Source of the DNA: Tubulanus polymorphus
Lineage: Eukaryota; Nemertea; Palaeonemertea; Tubulaniformes; Tubulanidae
DNA length: 64,000 nucleotides
NCBI RefSeq assembly: GCF_964204645.1
Contig: NC_134031.1
Location: 1,056,001-1,120,000 of the forward strand
Direction of reading: 5' to 3'
Shown here piece by piece: positions 1-14,217 of the stretch (within the stretch, counting starts at the first letter, position 1; each line of letters starts with the position of its first letter). The notes beneath the pieces were generated by a model. It was not told the DNA's origin, made no database searches, and saw only the letters and a program-made list of their open reading frames with translations. Position numbers and translations under genes: made by a program.

Positions 1-114
1 GGGCGTCGCTTGTAGGGATCAGAGAGAGTTGTGGTCGGAGAGTAGGTGTTACTGAGGTGATGTTGTTATTCATGATTCATAAATGTACGAAAACAAGAAT
101 AAGCAGAGGTTTCT

Positions 115-396
115 TCCATTCCAGTGACCACTTATTGTAGTGTATCCAGTCACCCATTCCGGTGACCACTTACTGTTAGGGTATCGAGTCACCCATTCCG
201 GTGGCCACTTACTGTAGGGTATCCAGTCACCCATTCCGGTGAACACTTACTGTAGGGTATCGAGTAACCCATTCCGGTGACCACTACTGTTAGGGTATCG
301 AGTCACCCATTCCGGTGACCACTACTGTTAGGGTATCGAGTCACCCATTCCGGTGAACACTGCCTTGCTGTTAGGGTATCCAGTCACCCCACGGTA
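115..396. repeat. minisatellite, about 38-40-bp unit, about 7 copies
   Basis: Units carry CACCCATTCCGGTGACCACT followed by TACTGTTAGGGTATCGAGT with single-base and 1-3-bp length variants. The last unit is interrupted by GCCTTGC. Confidence 0.9.
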
Positions 397-3177
397 TAGT
401 GGTTGATTTCGATTAAGTAAATTTCAACACTTGTTTTTTGCTAATATACAAGATTTTAACAAAATTATTAAATCAAAATTACAATGTGAGTAATACTGAG
501 AGTAGGTATCAAAGCGATGTGATAATGTTGAATGAAGGACTGTTTTGAAGCAACAGTTCGATTATACAAATGAATGAAAGCAGCTCTCTCAGAAAATAAA
601 AAGATTAGACTGAAAAGAAAGGGAAAGAATGACACAATACTGAACATACATTTCACTGATGTATGATGAGTCTCTATCGGGAATATAGCGATTGCAATTT
701 ATGAAAGCCAAGATAATAATATGTTTAGATACTTTTATAAATTATCAACAAACACGTCGATGGTCGTTTTATCGATAAATTCAAAGCAAGATTCTGTGAG
801 AAAATTCATCGAGGATGGTAGATGACAAGATGATCTATTCATTGATTGTGTCGAGTCGTTTATCTAGTGACGAGTTGTTTGATAATATCATTATCCCGGT
901 GTATTCATATACACATTTCATCCTCCATCTTACACAAAACGCGTATCAGTGGTTGACATTCTATATAGTGTAGAAGACACCAATTGATCTAATGTCATTC
1001 ACGATTATTAGCAATAGCTAGTTTTTTCTGCCCTTTGATGAATTCGATCATTTCTTGCGAATGACATTTATCCAACCCTCCACCACACGATACACACCCA
1101 CATACATACATCCCTACTTTCTTTCGCTGCTCTTTTCTGATCTTAGATTATACTTTAGCTGTAATATATATTGAATGAACCAATTGAATTTAGATGAATA
1201 CATTATGGAACGGTAATTGTTGTTTTGGAAGGGTCTTCAGAATACACCTCGGGTAAGACTGGTTAGAAGAGCTTACTCCAATATTTGAGTTTGAACTCAG
1301 CGCTGTACCTCTGTCATTGATCGACGAGTATTAATGTCTCCGTCAGGGAACTGAGTCGACGGAAACTGTCGTACAGTCGTCACTAAGCCAGTGCGCTAGT
1401 ACTCGGCGAGAAGTTCAACCTGTTGCTGTATAGAGGGCATTGTATAATATTCACTGATACAAACGCGATGTCAATTCAGATACAAGACATTATCATAGTT
1501 AAAGGGTCGAACGACATGATCAGAATCCCTTTAAGATAATCGATGTATATATTCTTCTAGGAAAAAAACAATACATTCCAAGCGTCGCTTCATAATGGAA
1601 ATTCAAACTTCATTTGGCCGGTTTCAGGCGGTTTTGATCGAACTTCCGTGATTCCTTTTGTCCATGTGTCGACGTTCTGTATTATCTGCAGAATGACCAG
1701 ATCTGACAGTAAGCGGTCATTCTAGAACTATTGGACATTTGGCGACCACGAGTATCGTGACCGTCTCGTAGCGGACACGGTTCTAGCAGGCTGTCATGTC
1801 TATGAAGCTGAATCTTTGTGAAACGCGCATTTATTTCGGGATTCGATCGCTTAACAGAATTGATGCTTTAATTTTCAAAATACCGATTTGCTACCCGCAA
1901 GATGAATCAATCAGAAGATGATGATAAGTGAACGGCACTTGTAGAATAGCCCCTACACGACGAATCCCGCAGTATAGAAATTGAAAGATAAAAAACATAA
2001 ATTATTAGTAAAAAATTAAGATCAATAGATGCAAAGTTTCGGACTCTCTCTGGATTTCGTTTTTGATCTTTTTTCAATTTTTCAAATCGTGGGTTTTAAT
2101 GAAAATTGAATTTTGATAGAAATAAAAGTTTATAAAAGCACCCGATGACCTTTGGATAATGGGAAATCCTGAAATTGAATTTCAAATATATTCATTTTCA
2201 TCGCTATTATCACCGCGTGGAGATATATAACATTCATATCGCCAAATGGAGATTATCGGATTTTTTTTTCAACCCACGCACAATTATTATACGAGGTTAT
2301 GATATTATATTAGAGGCCGGAGGCGGCCGTGCCATCAAATCATCAAGTCACAAATAATTATACGGATAAATAGGAATTTGTAGCGTTATCCGAAACGACG
2401 CTTATAGTAATATATCATATAGTTCTGAATAATGGACGAAACGATGCTGTAGCTGCAGATCCCGGTTTATACTGCGTATAACCGCTATCATTCACATGAC
2501 TGGATAAAATTCAAAAACTTAATTTCACAAGTCGAATACTTTCAGACCCATTACTGAGGGAGATACGTTGGATTCCGAGTTCTGCTATTTTTGTCGAAGA
2601 AATGTTTTTGTAGACTTTCAGTCTTTTTATGGTAAATTTGAGAATAAGATTCCAAATGAAAAAATGTTATCTATTAAAAGTGAAGAGTCGAAATCAGAAA
2701 AAAATACTTATGATTTTATTATGGGAAAGTTACAAGTCGTTAGTATTCAGCTCAATGCTTATTGTGCCATATCAGTTTCGGAAGAAAATACCATTTTTCG
2801 ATGGTGTAAGAAGCCGACGATGGATCTATTTTTCCCCGTCTGGTGAGGCTCGGTATTATCCGCACAAATCCAGATTATTTTACATAATACCCGTGAGAAT
2901 GAACATCCGGTCAGCGCCGTAAACAAAATCATATCAGTCTAAAGAATGTTTCAACAAACAGAGGCGAGAAATCATAAAACTGCTCGTATAGCTAGGATTA
3001 ACGGACCGTGTCCGTGACATTCTCGAACTGGCTCTGGTAATTTCGATCATGCAGAAGTCGCCTACCTGCACGTCCTCGGTGACATCTTACATCGAAATGT
3101 TATAAATTTTAATTAGTGGCTGTGTATATTCGCGTCTGCGAGTCCCTAGAGCGAAACGGTCGTTGGGTACAGCCAAC

Positions 3178-3198
3178 AACAGCAGCAGCAGCAGCAGT
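3178..3198. repeat. CAG/AAC trinucleotide microsatellite
   Basis: Five or six consecutive CAG triplets follow two AAC triplets, then (TGG)3. Confidence 0.8.
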
Positions 3199-5121
3199 GG
3201 TGGTGGAGAAACCTGTGTTCAATGGTAATTGTGCGCGATCGAAGTTTAGCTGTAAATGCCAATTCGATTGAAAAATCGAATCTTTTACCGACATCTGAGG
3301 CTAAAAACATTCAAACCTCATTTCTCCTTGCTGCTGAGCTTATAAGTTGACCCGACCGATCTCCTATCTACGTCTATCTAGCTAACAATAACAGACCTCC
3401 GGCAGTTATAGAAATAGACTGATTACAAATTTTATTGCATTTTACAAAATAAATTAGGAGAAATAGGGTTTACAAAATTAGAAGAAACAAGGTTCATTTT
3501 TAGCCTTAACTGTTCAGCGACTTGAAATGAGATGGATGAAGTTGTAACATATTTTGCAGTGAATGTTTTTCCACGCGATGTCGCCGTATTTGATATACTG
3601 TATCGATACGTAGAGAGTGAGAGATTGCGATGTTAGTTGTAGTAATTATTCGATCGATCATACGAAAGGAAAAGGTTAATAATTGTATAGGAAAACCCAT
3701 TAACCGTATATGAAAAGTAGAGAAGATATTGCCGGAAAATGAACCCATGTCATTAATTGCTTATTGGGTCTGGTTCGCGAGAGTAAAACCTCTGAACTAA
3801 TAAGTGGGATAGACACATTTGGACGCTGAATGAATAATCATATTTATATATAAATACACGAGACTAGCTTCTGGTGCGTCTATTTTAGAGTAGGATTTGA
3901 TGAGATCGACTGAAGGGTTCTCCGCTCGTCCGGCGCGTTTCTAGTTATAGAGACAAGAGTTGCTGCCGATAGCCTAGTATCCATCGCGTCTCTCTGTGTT
4001 CATCAGATCCGAGCTTATCGGTGAAGATTGGCCCAGGAGCTTAGCTATCATTGAGCGAGGAGGCGCCGTTAATAAGGTGCTAATATCACTGATAATGAAA
4101 TCAGCGACTACCAGCACTGATTGCTGATGATGCGACAGTTATCAGTGAGTTGTCTTGTGTCAACTAACCCGACGCAATTGGTCGTATAATCAAGAGGCAT
4201 TCACGGAGTGACCTCGCCACTGCTGTCTGTTTACATAGATTGACAATGCGCAGGCGTCTCGAGTATCGATCAAATCAATTCCGAAATCTATTACGGGTGT
4301 CTTTCGATGGAAAATCTGGATCACCAGGTGTGGCCCCCCTCCCCTCCCCCTCCGACTATTACTCCCCCTCTCACACACCTATATGGTTTCAAAACTTCAT
4401 ATCATTAATACTAAATATTCGATCATACTCTCAATACTTCAGTATGGGGATCCCACCCTTGTAAACCCAGGGCTGACTTAGAGACCAACTAATATTTTTT
4501 TGCATATCCAGGAATGAACAGTTACCTCAACGACTTAAATACGAAAAAGGTTTGGGGTCGGTTAGCTTCGGTTAAAATGTTGTTAACTTCGGTAACTTTT
4601 CATTCCTCGACACATCATCGGCCAAAACCAATATTCATCCATCTCAGTTTATGCTTTACGGTATGGGTATAAATCCCATACCTCGCGGTTATGTTGACGT
4701 CACAGAGCGGAAGAGATCACAAACCCGGATGTACATTTATTACTTGTTTGTCAATGACATGAGGATTAAGCTACACGGCACAGCTTACATCAATCATACC
4801 TTCGACAACTTGTTGTACTGTTCACTTGTCTCGTATTCAAGATTATATCGTTGATTTACGATGAAATATTCGTGCGATCACGTTTTGATTTTTGCACTGA
4901 CATTTTTATCTCTCAACCGCGATATTTTACAGGTGCACGTGAAGAGGGGGGATTCTAGAAAAATCCGTTGGATCGATAATTTAAAATACACTATATCGAT
5001 TTAGATTCAAAATACTCAGAATCCAACGACTAAGATGACACAGTATATCCCTCTCCCGCTCTTTAACTGGGCATTTGTTAACCGTATATTTCATTCATTG
5101 TTTGGCAGCACAAGAATTAGT

Positions 5122-5170
5122 TGATCCACCCATGGACGTATAAACTAGTTTATACGTCCATGATCCACCC
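5122..5170. repeat. 32-bp perfect palindrome flanked by 10-bp direct repeats
   Basis: Bases 5131-5162 are a perfect palindrome centred on ACTAGT (half-site CATGGACGTATAAACT). TGATCCACCC occurs directly at 5122-5131 and 5161-5170, like a target-site duplication around a tiny insertion. Confidence 0.9.
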
Positions 5171-6567
5171 AAGATCTATGATATACATTGATTTAGATAA
5201 GGAACTTATATCAAAGACTTAATTAGCTCAAATTTGACATTATCCCAACCCTTGTCACGCCTTAGGCCTTATTTCTCTAGTCTGATACGCCCGGTGTGTT
5301 GTTTCCGTAATTTCTCACGAAATCATCATCGTTGACATTTTCTTTTCGAAGTTACGGAATTCTAATTTCGAACTTTCAAATATTTGACTTGTTCGATTCC
5401 CCGGGGCTATCGAAACCGATTCATCAATTCACGGTCAAATTGGCGATTTCTGAGAGTGAGTTTGTACTATCGAAAATTGATGGTAAACACGTGTCGTGTG
5501 TTTGCGGTCGGCCGAATCAGTGAGTGATAAACCGCCGAACGGTTGTATCTGTAGAATGACGATTGTTGGGGAGTAACTGATGTCAGTGACACAGACACAC
5601 ATCGCGCGCAGTCACACAGGTCGAGTGAGAGTACAATAGCCGTCCGGTTGCGCAACCATCCTGAAACCATTTTACCAAACATCTACTGAGAATTAATGGA
5701 TGTGATATTTGTTGGAATGAGCGCTTAAACAATGATGCCTTGCCTCCAATTTGCGAAGCTATTTGCGCGCATCCGTGGTCATTAATGTACCGGCGTTTGG
5801 ATGCAGTTGCCGCTTATTGGAGAAATAAATAATAAAACGGAATGATCCGCTCTACCCGCGGTATAGGGAACAGCGGCCACTGGCTTCTAGAATAACCGGC
5901 CTAGCGTTTAGTGAATTAGTTTGAGAAGCGAATAAGCATCCGTACACCGCACGTCAGTATTTTCATCGACGCCATGGCTTATTTTAATAGGCTTATTAAT
6001 GCTGGAAGAAAAACCGACGGGGCTTTAATATAAATCTCATGCGGCGAACGGTTTTTGTGTTCCGTCATCGTGCGTAAAAGGACCGAGGTTTAATGAGTCT
6101 TTGACGGTTGTGTTACAGAGAGAGAGAAGTGGAGAGATACCGAACGCGTGTGTCTACCGTAGCCAAGATCTTGTGCGACACGCTATCGGCGTGGACCCGC
6201 TACTAACAATAACAACAAATCAAATCGAAGTCAATCGCGGTTCGTGAGACGCAAAGGTGAATTAAATAGTAATTGTGGCCGGGACTACATCGAGATACAT
6301 CATCTTCACCTCGACACGACTCAATCCGACGCGACTGTTTCACTGTTTCTGCATTCTGTGAATTCCACGTCGAAGACAGCGACAGAAATCAAGTGAAGAA
6401 AAGTTATAACTGAAATAACTCATCCGCGCGGATACTGGAAATATTTCAAACTATTGTTGATTGTACACTAACATCTGAAGAAAAGGATTTTAACGCGTGG
6501 TTTCAATCTGAGGTTTAGATTTGTTGTGTTTCAAGAGAACGTCAAGAGTGAGATATAGAAAGGAAAG

Positions 6568-6659
6568 ATGTCCGGTTTAAGGAGAAAGAGAGCGACATCG
6601 ACGGGTCGAATGGGTTTTGATTTTGTAATGCTCGTCCAACTTCTCGGCAGGAAGAAAAG
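6568..6659 (+). CDS. candidate alternative first coding exon (31 codons)
   Basis: A short open frame starts at ATG 6568 with A at -3 and an in-frame TAG four codons upstream. It reads MSGLRRKRATSTGRMGFDFV and onward to GRKKR, ending in a phase-2 donor AAAAG|gtaaat at 6660. A phase-2 donor is what is needed to join the 3' splice site at 34613/34614 of the channel gene, giving R followed by MANLTADG. The preceding 450 bases are less AT-rich than their surroundings and could be a 5' UTR. The peptide is basic and would be cytosolic, as an N-terminal tail should be. I do not recognise it in any family. It may be chance, or belong to another transcript. Confidence 0.28.
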
Positions 6660-7204
6660 GTAAATATGTTAGGCTTTCCTCTCAAGTAATGTGTGAGGTG
6701 TGAGGGGCGGGCGGGGTGGATGTAGGGGTCGTGTGAAGCAAAGAGTTCTGTAAGCACACATTTTATGTTCGTTTGAAGTATTTGTTTACGAAACACTTTC
6801 TTCCTCGATTTTCTCTTTGCTTCGTTATTTTCAATGTCATCGAAATAAGAAAGAAAAGTTCTTAAACATATTTCTCAAAACGGTCCCGACAACATTTTGA
6901 GAATTGAATAGCAATACGTATCATTCATGTGGAATTAAGCCTAGCTAAATGTTTACATAATATGTTTCTAAATTGGAAACGGAATTTAATGAAAGCTAAA
7001 CTCATTTATTGACAGCTAATAAACGATTTCAACAACATTCTAAGTATAGAAATACTAAGCTCTACGACAAAGCGTGGCTTTTACGCATTTCTCTAATTGG
7101 AGACGGGATCTAATGAAAACCAAACACATTTATTGACAGTTTCGAGCACATTATCCGCGCATTATGAATCGCTGTTTGAGATTCGACTCAATAAGAGCGG
7201 TGGT

Positions 7205-7344
7205 GAATTCCGTGCATTTTAGAAGTAATACAATCCCTGGTGATTTAAATCTGTTTCCGGGACAGATTTCAACAGAATTCCGTGCATTTTAGAAGTAATA
7301 CAATCCCTGGTGATTTAAATCTGTTTCCGGGACAGATTTCAACA
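7205..7344. repeat. exact 70-bp tandem duplication
   Basis: Two identical 70-bp units start GAATTCCGTGCATTTTAGAA at 7205 and 7275. The lack of differences points to a recent event. Confidence 0.95.
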
Positions 7345-8103
7345 GTAATTTGTATGGTAATTACTAAGAATGCGGGATTCCGCGAGATTTCGCGAGATGA
7401 AGGGTTGTTGTAATTCGTGTGCGTAGTAATTAGTCACCATCAACATCACCGTCATCTTCACCGGGATGAACATAATAGCGATTCTCCTCTAGGCCGAAAA
7501 AATAATTGAAATCTTGCCAATCAAAATACTCGCCTTCGAAGGACACTCGCCTTATCCGAGGCTGTCATCTGCGCTTATGGAACATGATTAATTAGCAAAT
7601 GGCGAATACAGGTAACCAGCGAGAGAGAGTTTGCTGAGAGATACTGAGCGGCTTAATGTAACCCGGCTGAAAAAATACACCCAACATTGAAAACAAGTAC
7701 GAATAGGGAAGATCTATCGAAGCTATTGTCGGTGTTCGGATCCTGATCAGCAGATTCTATATTCGAGCATCTTTTCATATTCATTTTGTCTTTATGTTTC
7801 TGGACAAAACTTTCCGAATAGAATAGAATCGATTGAGATTACAGGCAGTTATCAAATCAGATAAAAACGTTGCTTTTGGTTTCCCAAGACTAACCGTATT
7901 GTATTGTTAATCTAATCTCGGCGGGACCACGGCATCGTTCGTTGCCAGCACGCTGTAAACAGCTTGACTTTTATGTCCCGATTCTTCATAGTTTTCCGGA
8001 GCCAATTTTCTTCTTCAGCAGTTTAAATGGAGAATAGCTAAAGGTCAATAGGTGCACTTTCGACCATCATGAAGACCGAATCGAACATTGTCTCTCCCCA
8101 CCT

Positions 8104-8125
8104 CCTCTCTCTCTCTCTCTCTCTC
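8104..8125. repeat. (CT)n microsatellite
   Basis: About eleven CT dinucleotides in a row. Confidence 0.85.
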
Positions 8126-9475
8126 GCTATCTAACTCTCCATTGCTATTGCTATTCACATGTAATTACACTCAGCTAGTTCTCCAGCGGAATCAGTCTTA
8201 TATTGAAGGATAAATCGAAAATAACCGAGTGATAATAGCCTCGAATACCGGTCAGATTTATAATCGACTGAGGAAGCGGTCTTATTTGTATCGAATCGCG
8301 AGAATTACCCGAATGTATACAGCTGTGATAGTTGAAAAACATGTATCAAGAAATATCCAAGAATAACCAAATAAACTAGGACACAAGGGACAGAGGATCC
8401 TGAACAATCTATTGGATATATAACAATTATATTTGCAAAAAAGGCAGAAAATTTTGAGAGAAAAAATTTCTGGGAGAAGGGGACAACAGCGCCCTGCACC
8501 GCTAGGTGATTGAAATTTCCACAATTCGTGTCTACAAAAACTATTGATTTGAGTCATACATATTGCTATTTAGAAAATTTGTAATTTTTACATTTCACTT
8601 ACGGCAACTCGAAGGGAGTATGATGTATTTGTAGAATAGAAACAGTTTGAGTGAACTCGTCAACCTGAAACGCGCTCGCGTTTAAATCAATAAATGGCTA
8701 CTGGTGTTCACGCGTCTTGACTGAAACGTTTTAAAAACTCAATGAAAAGAAGCATTGGTTTAATTTCCTGACGGTGATGAGGTTTTTATTGATTGTCTTT
8801 GTGAGGTAGTGTAGCTCCACGCAGAGAGGAATCGCGTCTCAATGGAAACTGCACGGTGTCCGACCGTCGTGATCAGACTGGGAGAGGGAGGGGGCTACAT
8901 CGATATAAAAAATAACTACTACTCTTATACAAGATTAGATGATTTAAGCATAGTTAGACGCAGGGTTGTGCTGCGGACTGCGATCCGGTTACCGCAGGCT
9001 ACAGATGGACGACTGTACTGTATGTAGCTTGGTGAATATTTTGATGTAATCGTATTATCCGAAGCTTCGGTTTGCTCCCAATATTTCTACCAGGCCAATT
9101 GAATTACCGGCAACAAATTGCATTGACAATCGTCTAATGCGAAAGTATAAGTTATTGTATATATCATACACGCAGTTCATATCGGTCGGGAGCTGTTGGA
9201 CTGTGGGTGACCGGGTTTCTTAGACTCACGCCGAAATCAACGAATATTACTTACTGCTGACCCTCGCGTTCCAGTGGACGTTACAATAAGCAGCAAACAG
9301 TAGGCCCAGGGACTGTAATAATTCGCTTACGAAAACTTCAAATAATTTTGTTAATTAGTGTGGAAAATGCTTTGGGCAATAAACGTATCGAACTCGTGAA
9401 AACCTTCAAACTCATTAATTAGTTCCGAGCGAAGCCACATTCGCTAGTTCACATCATTACCATTGCAGGCCCGTG

Positions 9476-9732
9476 CAGGGTACGCTCCGAGTGCACACCA
9501 TGAACGTGACCGGTTGTAGGTGCGCTCCGAGTACTCACTGCCATACGTGACCTGATAGGACGCGCTCCGAGTTCTTGTCATGATACGTGACCGGGGAGGT
9601 GCGCTCCGAGTGCGAGGGCGTCCTCCGAATGACCACCAAGAAACATGAACTGGGCTGTACGCTCAGAATACAGGTACATGGCACCGTGATGGATCGCTCT
9701 GATGATCCAGTGGTGGTGCACTCCGAATACAT
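9476..9732. repeat. degenerate minisatellite, about 50-bp unit
   Basis: GTGCGCTCCGAGT recurs with variants about every 50 bases (9482, 9519, 9558, 9599, 9720), interleaved with CATGAACGTGACCGG-like sequence. Confidence 0.75.
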
Positions 9733-11530
9733 TCTGACTCGGCATCAATCATTGATTTAAACGAGAGACTAAGAGATATTTGAATTCATCTCAATGTGTT
9801 GTGGTTACTTGCGCAGATGATGTCATTGATTTCAATAGGTCGACCGAAATATCGGCGTCTGCGGCTACGACGTCGCGTTGAGTGGACCCGATAGTTAATG
9901 TACCACGAGAAAGCTTGATAGAACGCGTGTAAACCGATGTTATTGGTTCCCATCGGAAAACAGACGAATACTGAACGATTCATGTTGACTTTGAACTTGG
10001 CAAAACCATTCTAAACCCCAGATAGCAACTGGCGTGGCGAGCGGCCTGGGAATATCTCAACGAATATCTTTAACGAACAAACGACGTTCCCGATTCGACT
10101 GTGGCAATCGAGGATCCACCAGGGGTCACTTGTGTGTATGCGGATAACGATATGTGAATTATTCCCAGATTCAATTTTAATCCATCCTTAATTTTCTAAA
10201 TTCTATGAATAATGGATACAAACTACATTTTCTATGGACCCTAAAGATAAATCTGAGTTGGGCACAATTGGCCTAAATTTTGGAATTAAATTAGGAGGCA
10301 AAAAAGCTGTAAGAAATGTCATTGAAGCATGTTTTATATCGACGAGTGTTGTCCTATCGATACACGCGCCATCTAGCGGGATAGCTGGTGACATGATCAC
10401 AATTTAGAAGCCAGTACTTGTTTTCGAATATTAAAGGTGCCCTTGTATAAAAAGAAATGTTCCGAGAATATTTCGTTTTCGTCGCGAGGATAAATATTAA
10501 TGTACCGTAGCACTTAATAATGAACGCATTATTCTGAACGATAGGAAATCTGTAGATTGAAGGACACCTCATAGTGTCTGCTTATAAACCACGCAGCAAT
10601 ATTTGTTCCAATTAACTAACTGAATTATGACGAATCGGCGGCTACTGGTTCCAGGCGGTTTATTAATACAAACTCAATAATTAAAATTCGATAATTAATA
10701 TTTGTAGTCGGAGGGAGTATACACTCTCGACTGTGCGTGAGAGATCCATTCAATACACACTGGAGGCATTAACCAGGAATTCCCAGTGATTCTATAGACC
10801 CGAGGGCCTGAGTTCTTACAGAACAACTTCACATTTCATTAGTCCTTGTAACACGATAGCGATGAAATTTTGAAATGTAACGACGTTCTATGAAACGAAC
10901 CCAGTTTAATTGGCAGCGCAGCGACTAGTTGCCCATTCAGTGCTTAGATCTAAGATCTATCTTATTTGTGTAGCTAATTTAACACTTATTAAGACCAGCC
11001 TTCAGATAAGATTTAAGAACACGTTAGGACTCGAGTCACGACTGTACGACTCGACCTAGGACTAACTAGGTAAACCGTAATGACTAATGATGATATCCCT
11101 TGTTGGTTTGTTAATAAGTTAAAGGGGATGACATACGGATAATGGTGATGTATACATCTTCCTCACCTGAGGGAGAATATTAATTAAACTTAAATGAAAT
11201 ATTTAGATACGTGAACTAATGACAAAAACTACCTCACAAACCACTAATGATTTGTAAATCAATTCCACTCATTGGTTGTTTAAGGACAGAAAGATTTTCG
11301 ACGACACGTATGGCTATTTGTCTCTCTATGGCTGGACACGTATGGCTATTTGTACCCTCTCTCACCGCCCCAGCTGAACGTGTGAAGCGCTGGTTTTGAA
11401 TACGACACGGTCGGTTCGTTGATGATGTTCGCTCCCACAGCGAGGAGACAGTGAGTAGATTCTGTATCAGTGCAGTGGTTTGTGAATAGATGGAGCAGTG
11501 ACTACAGATTGAACCAGTCGTCCACCACGA

Positions 11531-11609
11531 GCTGCTGCTGCTGCTGCTGCCGCTGCCGCTGCCGCTGCCGCCGCCGCCGCCGCCGCCTCCGCCGCCGCCG
11601 CCGCCGCCT
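11531..11609. repeat. CTG/CCG trinucleotide tract
   Basis: (CTG)6, then alternating CCG/CTG, then (CCG)n interrupted by TCC, about 79 bp in all. It is the most GC-rich spot of the window. I see no gene frame spanning it. Confidence 0.9.
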
Positions 11610-12734
11610 TATATTATGATCAAACCTACAAGAATATCATTTCAAAAATTGACTAGAAATTATCAAAAACTCCGAACAAACTATAAGATTTCAGTAGAAA
11701 TATTTTCTTTAACGAATTCTACCATACGTACGATGCAGCGCAGCTGTGTCGCAGCTCAATTCATCCGTTTTATCGGAACTAGGTTCTCCATCTATAGATA
11801 GATTCTGGTTCGTTTTTCTTCCCTCATCTTGATTCGTATCGGTTTTATATTCCATGAATCACAAGAAATTTATAGAAAAAAAAACATAATCTCGAGGCGC
11901 TAGAATTGAATATTTCAGAAGTGAATCAGTGTACTGGATCGACCCGGGTTATTTGCTCATCTCAATAGCTTTCTCTCTCTCTCTCTCTTTATTATATCGT
12001 CAATTAATTCCCCGGACAAATTCACATCATTTGCTTAATGAGATTTTTGGATGGAAGCGAGAAATTACAGGCGACGTTTTGAACGACCGTTACCCGTATA
12101 TAAACGTTAATTACGCAGAACATATGGACGTCCATCGGGACCGCGGCTTGATATGAGCAATCATTTCAACTAAACTATTACCGACTCTTATTTTTCTGAC
12201 TCAAAAGCTCGTTAAACACATTCGCCAATTGTCTCCCTGCGAGATAGGAACGTACGTAAACTCATCTGATTCCCGGTTTTAAAGGGGAGATGATTATTTT
12301 TCTCGTAGAAGGCCAGACAGACAATGAACAAACTAATCGATATTAAACCACCCGAGCCGATAGATTTAACGCTTGAATTACTGGGTTATCCTTGGCGTTT
12401 TTTTGAATGATGATTTTATAGCTCGTCGGCTTCAAACGGCAAATACTCAACTGAGTCACTGAGTGGGCGAGGTCGACGATACGGGAATAGATTTATTCGT
12501 TTAGAACTGCTCTCGATAGGTGTCGCTATTGAGTGTCGTTTCGTATTATCATTTGACAAATGATTACTAAGACTAAGTGTTATAACAGTTCACTGTTCTC
12601 TGAAGCATAATGGAGTTCAACATCCTCGGTGTTCGCTGATTCTACTTCAAGTAGTAGAATTTTGCGCCGAGTATCAGAAAGTTGTGTAATTATAGCTGTA
12701 GCTATAGATTCGATGTCGTCTTTGTACGCGTTAA

Positions 12735-12760
12735 CTGTCACTGTCACTGTCACTGTCACT
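12735..12760. repeat. (TGTCAC)n microsatellite
   Basis: Four hexamer copies of CTGTCA/TGTCAC. Confidence 0.8.
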
Positions 12761-14217
12761 GCGCAGCTATAAAACTGTCACTACCACTTCAACACGAACT
12801 GAGAGAGAAGAGAGTTTCTCATCAAGTTGCGGCAGAGGCGATGGGATGAAATCGTTTTGTTCCGTTTTATCATCGATCTTAATCTCGACAGTAGAAGATT
12901 GTAGCCGTATTTTTCTCGATGTCAAACGACGACGTTCTCGAGTTTAGGGCATAGTTTTGTCACCAGACCGATTCACACCGATCTATTGTCGCTAGTATAT
13001 TTTTTTTTTTGTTATTCGGCAGCGAAAATAGATTTGTGGCGAAACGCCTGTCCAATTATGTACAAGTTACTGAGAATGATTGGATTCCGAACAGATCAGA
13101 AAAATTCTTTAGTAAACAATGGTGATTGATGGTGCAAACATGCTGAGTTTTTTCAGACCTTTTATGCAGTTTTCATTCGTAGTTATCCCATTCTATCAAA
13201 TTGATCTAGTTCCACTGTTGTGAGTAAGAGTAAATTCGGTGTTAAAGTTAGTTTTTCTTTAATGATTAAACTCTTGAGTCAAATTCAATGCGGAACTGTT
13301 GAACCTGAACCCGCAGATAACTTCACCCAGTCCTGCGCAGTGTGGCGGTCTCCACAGTGATCTACGTTGCTCGACAATCCTAGTGTACCCACCTGTCCAG
13401 TGGTACAACAGACACTAAGGGTTCTTGGTGAACAGATAACAAAAATACTGATCCTTCAAAACAATTTGAAAAAAGTTTGAATAAACTTTTAAATTTGAAT
13501 TAGTTGAAATTATAACAAAAAGGTCAGTATTATTTTATCGTAAGATGGTCGGACCATGTTTAGAGCTATCGTAAGCCTATGTTAGACGAAGACTTTGTAA
13601 ACCACCACCGGGATTTGCGGGATCGGACTTCATGGAAACCATTACGCAGATATTACATGAATATTGATATTAAGCTGTATATTAATCATTACGACTCATC
13701 AATAGTTGTCAGTCGGGGCATGTACAGAGTTTATATAAGCCGCTATCAAAATATAAGACCCTTAGTACAACAGTTTAAATATGGCTCCGTGCAGCTTCAT
13801 AACTTACCATGTGATCATGTTTGACGGATAGGTCACCAAGTGGCTTTTAGGTTAAATCTGGTTCGTCAAACATGAACAGATTTGATATCTAAATTATTAA
13901 TTATGAACTAACCCGGATAATACGGAATAAACAATTAGAATCCAGTCTGTTCAGTTAGTAGATAGAGTTTAACTCGGGGGATCGAATATTCAAAAATAAA
14001 CGAATTCTTAGAGTGTTGACTCTATTTCACAAATGCAGAATTTGGCCCTGATTGTTTTAGCTCGGACGATAACGGACGAATGTTTTTTAATTTAAAAATT
14101 AGAAATTGGTTTTGATTGGCTGGCGAGCAATGTTTATAAGCGAACGCACCAAAGAAAACAAAGAACAGTTAGATTGTCATTCAACCGATTCGTTGGTAAC
14201 CCCGTTACAATAAACCA

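Larger units (their letters stand above)
1..6567. other. 5' flank, no gene recognised
   Basis: Apart from a minisatellite at the left edge, a short CAG repeat (3178-3198) and a perfect palindrome (5131-5162), this stretch shows only short open frames. The segment at about 6100-6567 is less AT-rich and may be the 5' UTR of the exon candidate at 6568. Confidence 0.5.
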
